Of a stretch of DNA of 64,000 bases, positions 60,090 through 64,000 are shown in pieces. The position numbers were made by a program, and so were the translations under genes. Source of the DNA: Dermacentor variabilis (Eukaryota > Arthropoda > Arachnida > Ixodida > Ixodidae); the NCBI RefSeq assembly GCF_050947875.1, contig NC_134569.1, positions 35,240,277 through 35,304,276 of the forward strand, read 5' to 3'. Under the pieces are notes generated by a model. The model worked only from the letters and a program-made list of their open reading frames with translations, searched no databases and was not told the origin of the DNA. The number at the start of each line of letters is the position of its first letter. The first letter of the stretch is position 1.

Positions 60090-60095
60090 TTTATT
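60090..60095 (-). terminator. Poly(A) signal of the carboxylesterase-like gene
   Basis: AATAAA on the minus strand, about 285 bases after the stop codon at 60382-60380, a reasonable 3' UTR length. An upstream AAATAAA-like TTTATTTTC region on this strand is less suitable. Confidence 0.55.
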
Positions 60096-60379
60096 GCAAT
60101 AAGGCCTGTCTAGCCCTTCTACAACTGTTGTAACGTCCAGGAAGGTTTGAAAGTCATCTGCAATGTATTGGATAATTATAACGCAAGAAACACAAACGAG
60201 GTGCAATATACAGTTTAATACAAATTTGCTGATGTTCAATGTGTAGCTGTGCTTCAATTATAAATGCTTTAAAATCAGTGTGTGATACACTTTTCAGTGT
60301 TTCTGTGGTATCTGGCGTGCCAAATTAGCCGCACTCTCCTTGTGGAACGGACGGTAAGAAAATAAAGGTTTGCCAGCAA

Positions 60380-60548
60380 TTAGCTCTTTCGCCTTGGAAG
60401 GATATATCCTCTCAAGAAATCACATTGTTCGGCTCGAAACGCTTTGACGATTTCGATTTGTCCTCCAAATTTGAGGAGTACTGTTTTGGGATCCTTGGCG
60501 TTGAACACGGGCCAGGCTTTTCGACCAGTAACTACATCTGGTAATTTC
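60380..60548 (-). CDS. Carboxylesterase/cholinesterase-fold protein, last exon
   Basis: This terminal exon follows a TTTCAATGCGCAG acceptor (AG 60550-60549). Joined to the previous exon (ACT GG|G) it gives FAKTG, then KLPDVVTGRKAWPVFNAKDP, KTVLLKFGGQIEIVKAFRAE and QCDFLRGYILPRRKS-stop. The W-P-x-F/Y-x-x-x-D-P block, a Leu-rich strand and the final C-D-F-x-x-x-Y are the usual C-terminal end of type-B carboxylesterases. There is no membrane anchor or GPI-type hydrophobic tail, so the product is soluble or anchored elsewhere. The match of phase and motif across 2.8 kb makes this one of the firmest host-gene calls in the window. Confidence 0.88.
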
Positions 60549-61017
60549 CTGCGCATTGAAAATAAATGAAAATATCAGACGACGAGAAAAAGGCAACATA
60601 AGTTTCATTTTTTATTCACTTACACATTTGATTAGAAACACAGGCGACTATACTTATGAGCTAAGATATTAATGTGGGCAATAGTCATTTGCCAACTTCT
60701 ACACAAGTGATAAAAGTACGCAGGAGACATAAGATACACGTCCCCACTTCAACTAAAAACTACAAATAATTTCCCCCTATGCTTTCCTTGGTTTCTTCGT
60801 CTGTTGCCATCCTATGCTTAGTCCTCATGTTAGCTTTGCTTGCCTAATATCAACGGGCCCTCTCACTGCAAGCTTGATCGTCACATTAACGCACGTTGAT
60901 AGGAAAGTCACTTGCAAGTGTCTTCACAGAGTTTACATAGCGTGTATGTATAGCCTTCACACACAGAAAAAAGAAGCCCCGCAGTTTCGCCCAAAAGGCG
61001 AAGCATTATTTTGGTAG

Positions 61018-62557
61018 CAAATAATTAGACAGCTATTCGCGACTCCAGTAGATACTCGCTACTTAGCGGCCACGCCAATATGCAGCTGATGCAGGTCCAG
61101 ATTTGAAGCGAAATAGGATGTCCTATTAAGGCATGCGCTGAATGCCTCGTAGAATGCCTCGCATTAGCCAGATTGGCTACTTATACAGGCTACTGCCGAC
61201 CGAAAATCGTGCTTGGCGACTTGGCTACTTGCTGGCTATTTTTGGCGCTGGTAAGTCTTATAGTTAGTGGCCAAATCAGGCTTTCCCCGACAGCCCCCTC
61301 GAAGGAACTGACCCAAACGCCAGATTATTAAGGAAATGGTTTTGTGTTTTGCAAGCTCCGGGAGCAAATTCAGGAACTCAAAATATATTACCGGCGCCAT
61401 ATGGTCAGTGGGCGTCTTCGGCTTGTCGTCCTGGGCGGTGCAGGAGTGCCCGAGATTCTTCATATGCAACACTCGTTAGCTGAAACTAACGCCTCGGGCA
61501 GTTCGCGACTGTCATGGACCGATAATTGAAAAGGCTCAAGCATCTACCTCTGAGTGAGAGGAATTAACCAATCTTAAAGGCAATGTTTCTGCATCCTTCG
61601 TAGGACAGAAGCAATAGATGGTGACCTAATATCACCCTCAGCGATCCTTAAATCTGCAGAGAACCTCGAAGAACATCGTTCTTGGCGCCAGAAACGACTG
61701 CAACAACCGAAAACGCGTCATGGCAGCCATTACATTACAGGTGCCAATGTCTATGTGACTATGCAACTCCGTACTAGGGAGAGTAGAACGTGTGTGAGGT
61801 TATAGAGTTCGCACGTGAACGATTAAAGTGAAGCCATAGTGGTGTAAGGAAGGTGTGCAGCGAGCTTACTCTGCTGAAAATGGCGACACCGCTTCGGCTA
61901 TGAGAAAGCACGCCAGCTTGCGGCAGAAATTGTCACAGAACGTCAGCTGGTCATTATGGTAAATTATGATATAATAATATGTGATAACACTTGTTATGTC
62001 CTGCTATTTTTGTTTGCCGTCAGTGCAGCAGGATAATACAGGTGTTTCTCGTCTTCTTCTTTATATTCGTGTCAAAAATTAGAAATTATTGGTTTGTCGC
62101 ATTGTAGCTACTTTCTGGCTACCAATTCAAGTTTTTGCCGCAGTTGGTGACTTTCTTGACTACTTTGCGGAATTTTTCGGCTATACTTTTCCTCCCAAAG
62201 ACCTGGCAGCCCTGCCGCCGCGCACAACTCGAGAATAAAAAAAAACTGAATGTCGAAAGACTTTGTTCGGTACTATTATGCTTGTCATGGCGGTGGAAAG
62301 ACAGCAATGAATGATTTCATCGTTTCTAGAAAGAAGCAGATGACGCGCATCGGAGAGCGACTTTGATAAGAAACTTCGGCAGTCTGGATAGGTGACCGAT
62401 ACTATACCGGTTTGCTCGAAACGCTTCACTCGGGTGGGCTTCTTTATTTGCAGCCAGTACTCCATTGCCTTTTTCTTTATAATAAATTTCTTGCTAGCGT
62501 TTCAAACCGCCAAGTGAACTTTCTTCATGCAGGTGCTTTTATAAAGTAGAGTGATGT
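61018..62557. other. Intronic sequence, no gene seen
   Basis: Within the esterase intron. Short ORFs (61236-61529, 62119-62465) have no domain signal. The GGCTACTT-rich patches may be copies of a dispersed repeat. Confidence 0.4.
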
Positions 62558-62610
62558 ATGCTTAAGCTTCATTTAGTTTTTTTTTGTTCGTTTATAGTTT
62601 TCTGCCCCAG

Positions 62611-62902
62611 AATTAGTGTTACTAAAGCTTTAAGCAGCACGAATATTTTCGCTAATGTACTTTTCTCTGGAGGCACGGTAGCAGGAATGATAGCTGCCTC
62701 AGAAGATCTGAAAATGTGTTATGCCGCGAAGGGACATATCGCTTTCATAGCATTCTTTGCTTTAGTGGTACAAGCAGAATATGCCGCTTTTTCATTCAAA
62801 GCGCTGAGTGGTCAGTTTACTTATTCGCAAGAAATTTATAAGCAACTGCAAACAGCACTCGTTCCAGCTTTGGAGCATTCGAACCGCGCACAACGCCGCT
62901 AG
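62611..62902 (+). CDS. Probable terminal exon of an unknown membrane protein
   Basis: A strong acceptor (TTTTTTTTTGTTCG, TTTCTGCCCCAG, AG at 62609-62610) precedes 97 open codons ending at TAG 62902. The peptide has two hydrophobic segments, IFANVLFSGGTVAGMIAA and GHIAFIAFFALVVQAEYAAF, separated by EDLKMCYAAKG. Its tail is KQLQTALVPALEHSNRAQRR. This looks like the last two helices and cytoplasmic tail of a small four-helix membrane protein (MARVEL-like in character, not identified). AATAAA follows at 63133-63138. Alternatively ATG 62558 starts a 114-residue protein whose first 24 residues mimic a signal peptide, but those bases also form the polypyrimidine tract. Upstream exons were not found. 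Confidence 0.55.
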
Positions 62903-63132
62903 TTTGCTTTTCGACACTGTGGGCACAGCTAAGTTCCATTGATTTAATAGCTATAGACACCTGTTTGAATTCTGAGGCCCTTACACCTGATCATACGTGT
63001 TGACAAGTTCACATAGTTGTAATTTCGGACATCGAAATAATTTTTGGTGGAGGGAAAATTAAACAAACTTGTAAACTAACTTGGCAAAAGCCTGAAGGCA
63101 GCTCCTTTAGTTGTAGGAGCACATGCTTATGT

Positions 63133-63138
63133 AATAAA
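63133..63138 (+). terminator. Poly(A) signal for the plus-strand exon
   Basis: AATAAA in GTAATAAAGAATAAG, 231 bases after the stop at 62902. Its position supports a 3' terminal exon at 62611-62902. Confidence 0.55.
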
Positions 63139-63316
63139 GAATAAGTTTCACATAAAATGATAACGGTAAAGCAAAATAATATTCATGCGGTTAACAACGT
63201 TGAATGTCTACAATGTAGCTGCCATAAAGTGCACATTGGGCAAAAAGTGTTCTACGCGACACGAATGAATATTTTTAAGTTAGATATAGAAGCCAGAGAT
63301 TGCAATGGAGACAAAC

Positions 63317-63495
63317 CCAGTTTTCGCGAACGTTGCCCAGCCTGTTAGGAATGTAATGGTACGCTCCTTGTCAGTCTCGTGATAACCTTCCTTGAACCGA
63401 AGAGGAGTCCCGAACAAGAAATGCAAGTCATCGTAACGCTGCGCACGTCCGCCTCCTCTGAAGTCTAGGCCCGTGCCCAGGACAAAAGTATACAC
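63317..63495 (-). CDS. Carboxylesterase/cholinesterase-fold protein, penultimate exon
   Basis: On the minus strand a TGCTCACTTTCAG acceptor opens a 179-base exon in phase 0. It reads VYTFVLGTGLDFRGGG, RAQRYDDLHFLFGTPLRFKE, GYHETDKERTITFLTGW and ATFAKTG, leaving GG to pair with the next exon. The x-D-D-L-x-F-x-F-G block followed by D-x-x-x-T...W-x-x-F-A-K-T-G is the C-terminal part of the esterase-type alpha/beta hydrolase fold. Active members have His before this block (HGDDL). Here the aligned residue is Arg (RYDDL), so the charge-relay His is absent. That suggests a non-catalytic cholinesterase-like protein, or a pseudogene, though the exon is otherwise intact. Upstream exons lie outside the window. 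Confidence 0.88.
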
Positions 63496-64000
63496 CTGAA
63501 AGTGAGCATAATAAATACTCCGAAACAATCTGTTGTAAAACATTTATTAGCTACGGATGTGTTTGTGGCGGGCTTCAAGTCTGAACGGAGTTTTGCTCAA
63601 GTCTTGAGCAGTCTGACTTATTCGGCTAAAAAGCTAGCCTAACTGCTATGTTTAGTTGTCCAAGTGCAACTTCGAGTAATATTAAAATGTGTGGCTTTGT
63701 GGTAGAGGCAATCTCAAGGAAACGGCATTTTTCCGATATTTAACGAATTTCGAGGACATTTACTGAAACATGTTTTATAGAATGGGTCACTTTCATTAGC
63801 GCAGATAACATGAGCACATCCTGCCGAACCCCGATTTAATAAACAGCATCTGTACGTCATTGCCTGAAACGGCTGCGGCTGGTCCTCAAGCAAGACAGCT
63901 GGGCTGCAATGTTGCTGCAAGGTGAGGGCTATGCCCTTCAGTAAGTATTACATCACCACGCTGTTCGAAAGTACGTTTCGTGTTATATAGGCGATGCACA
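63496..64000. other. Intron of the carboxylesterase-like gene, no further exon seen
   Basis: Upstream side of the esterase exon. No further esterase coding block was recognised before the window ends. Confidence 0.5.

Larger units (their letters stand above)
60549..63316 (-). other. Last intron of the carboxylesterase-like gene
   Basis: The intron is 2768 bases, with a GTTTGT donor (63316-63311, weak but GT) and a GCGCAG acceptor (60550-60549). It holds repeats such as AGTTTCGCCCAAAAGGCGAA (60980-60999) and two GGCTACTT-rich patches (61160-61260, 62100-62190). On the opposite strand it holds a probable terminal exon at 62611-62902. Confidence 0.8.

Noticed and set aside
63841..63930. Plus-strand exon ending at CTGCAAG|GTGAGG
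   Set aside because: The donor is good, but the upstream side has stops close by and no acceptor with a pyrimidine tract.

Overview
The window looks like ixodid tick nuclear DNA, probably from a metastriate species. This is inferred from gene style and repeat content; I had no database. There are no operons, ribosome-binding sites or dense ORFs. Instead there are spliced exons with GT-AG introns, long microsatellites, tRNA-derived SINEs of the kind known from ticks, several non-LTR retrotransposon lineages, a Ty3/gypsy element and several DNA transposons. Most of the 64 kb is repeat-derived or featureless intronic/intergenic DNA.

Layout. Bases 1-1594 (minus) hold a split HARBI1/PIF-Harbinger transposase-type gene: exon 1, an 821-base intron, and the start of exon 2 running off the window. 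A decayed mariner lies at 2372-2918 (plus). A badly decayed CR1-like LINE with an SGNH-esterase ORF1 and an EN-RT ORF2 fills about 3600-7450 (minus). From 7.4 to 25 kb there is little beyond a short tandem repeat (12.95-13.18 kb), two possible exons (14.2-14.7 kb), GC-rich islands (10.5-11.0 and 18.4-20.1 kb), a palindromic TA-flanked MITE (21733-21970), a SINE with a duplicated tail (22.1-22.5 kb) and a 510-base GT-rich microsatellite (23.4-23.9 kb). A RNase H-bearing LINE 3' half lies at 25.34-26.95 kb (minus).

From 27 to 39 kb there are more GC-rich islands (27.65-28.76, 30.26-30.9, 34.1-35.56 kb), a (TATG)27 array, a LINE 3' end (31.8-32.24 kb) and SINEs. A well-preserved EN-RT-RNase H LINE sits at 39250-42917 (minus) between perfect 12-base target-site duplications. 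A THAP-domain DNA transposon with about 33-base inverted repeats spans 47864-49290. A complete but broken Ty3/gypsy element (LTRs 52305-53068 and 58403-59158, 4-base CCAC duplication) occupies 52305-59158. A second LINE (about 55124-57740) is inserted in it and has replaced its integrase core and reverse transcriptase.

The clearest host gene is at the right end: the last two coding exons of a carboxylesterase/cholinesterase-fold protein on the minus strand (63495-63317 and 60548-60380). They join in phase across a 2768-base intron and are followed by a poly(A) signal. The position of the catalytic histidine reads arginine. Inside that intron, on the plus strand, is a probable terminal exon of an unrelated membrane protein (62611-62902) with its own poly(A) signal.

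I found no operon-like or defence-like novel system. The most notable items are the esterase fold lacking its histidine, the nested plus-strand exon, the unusual domain order of the gypsy element, the THAP transposon and the intron-containing Harbinger gene.
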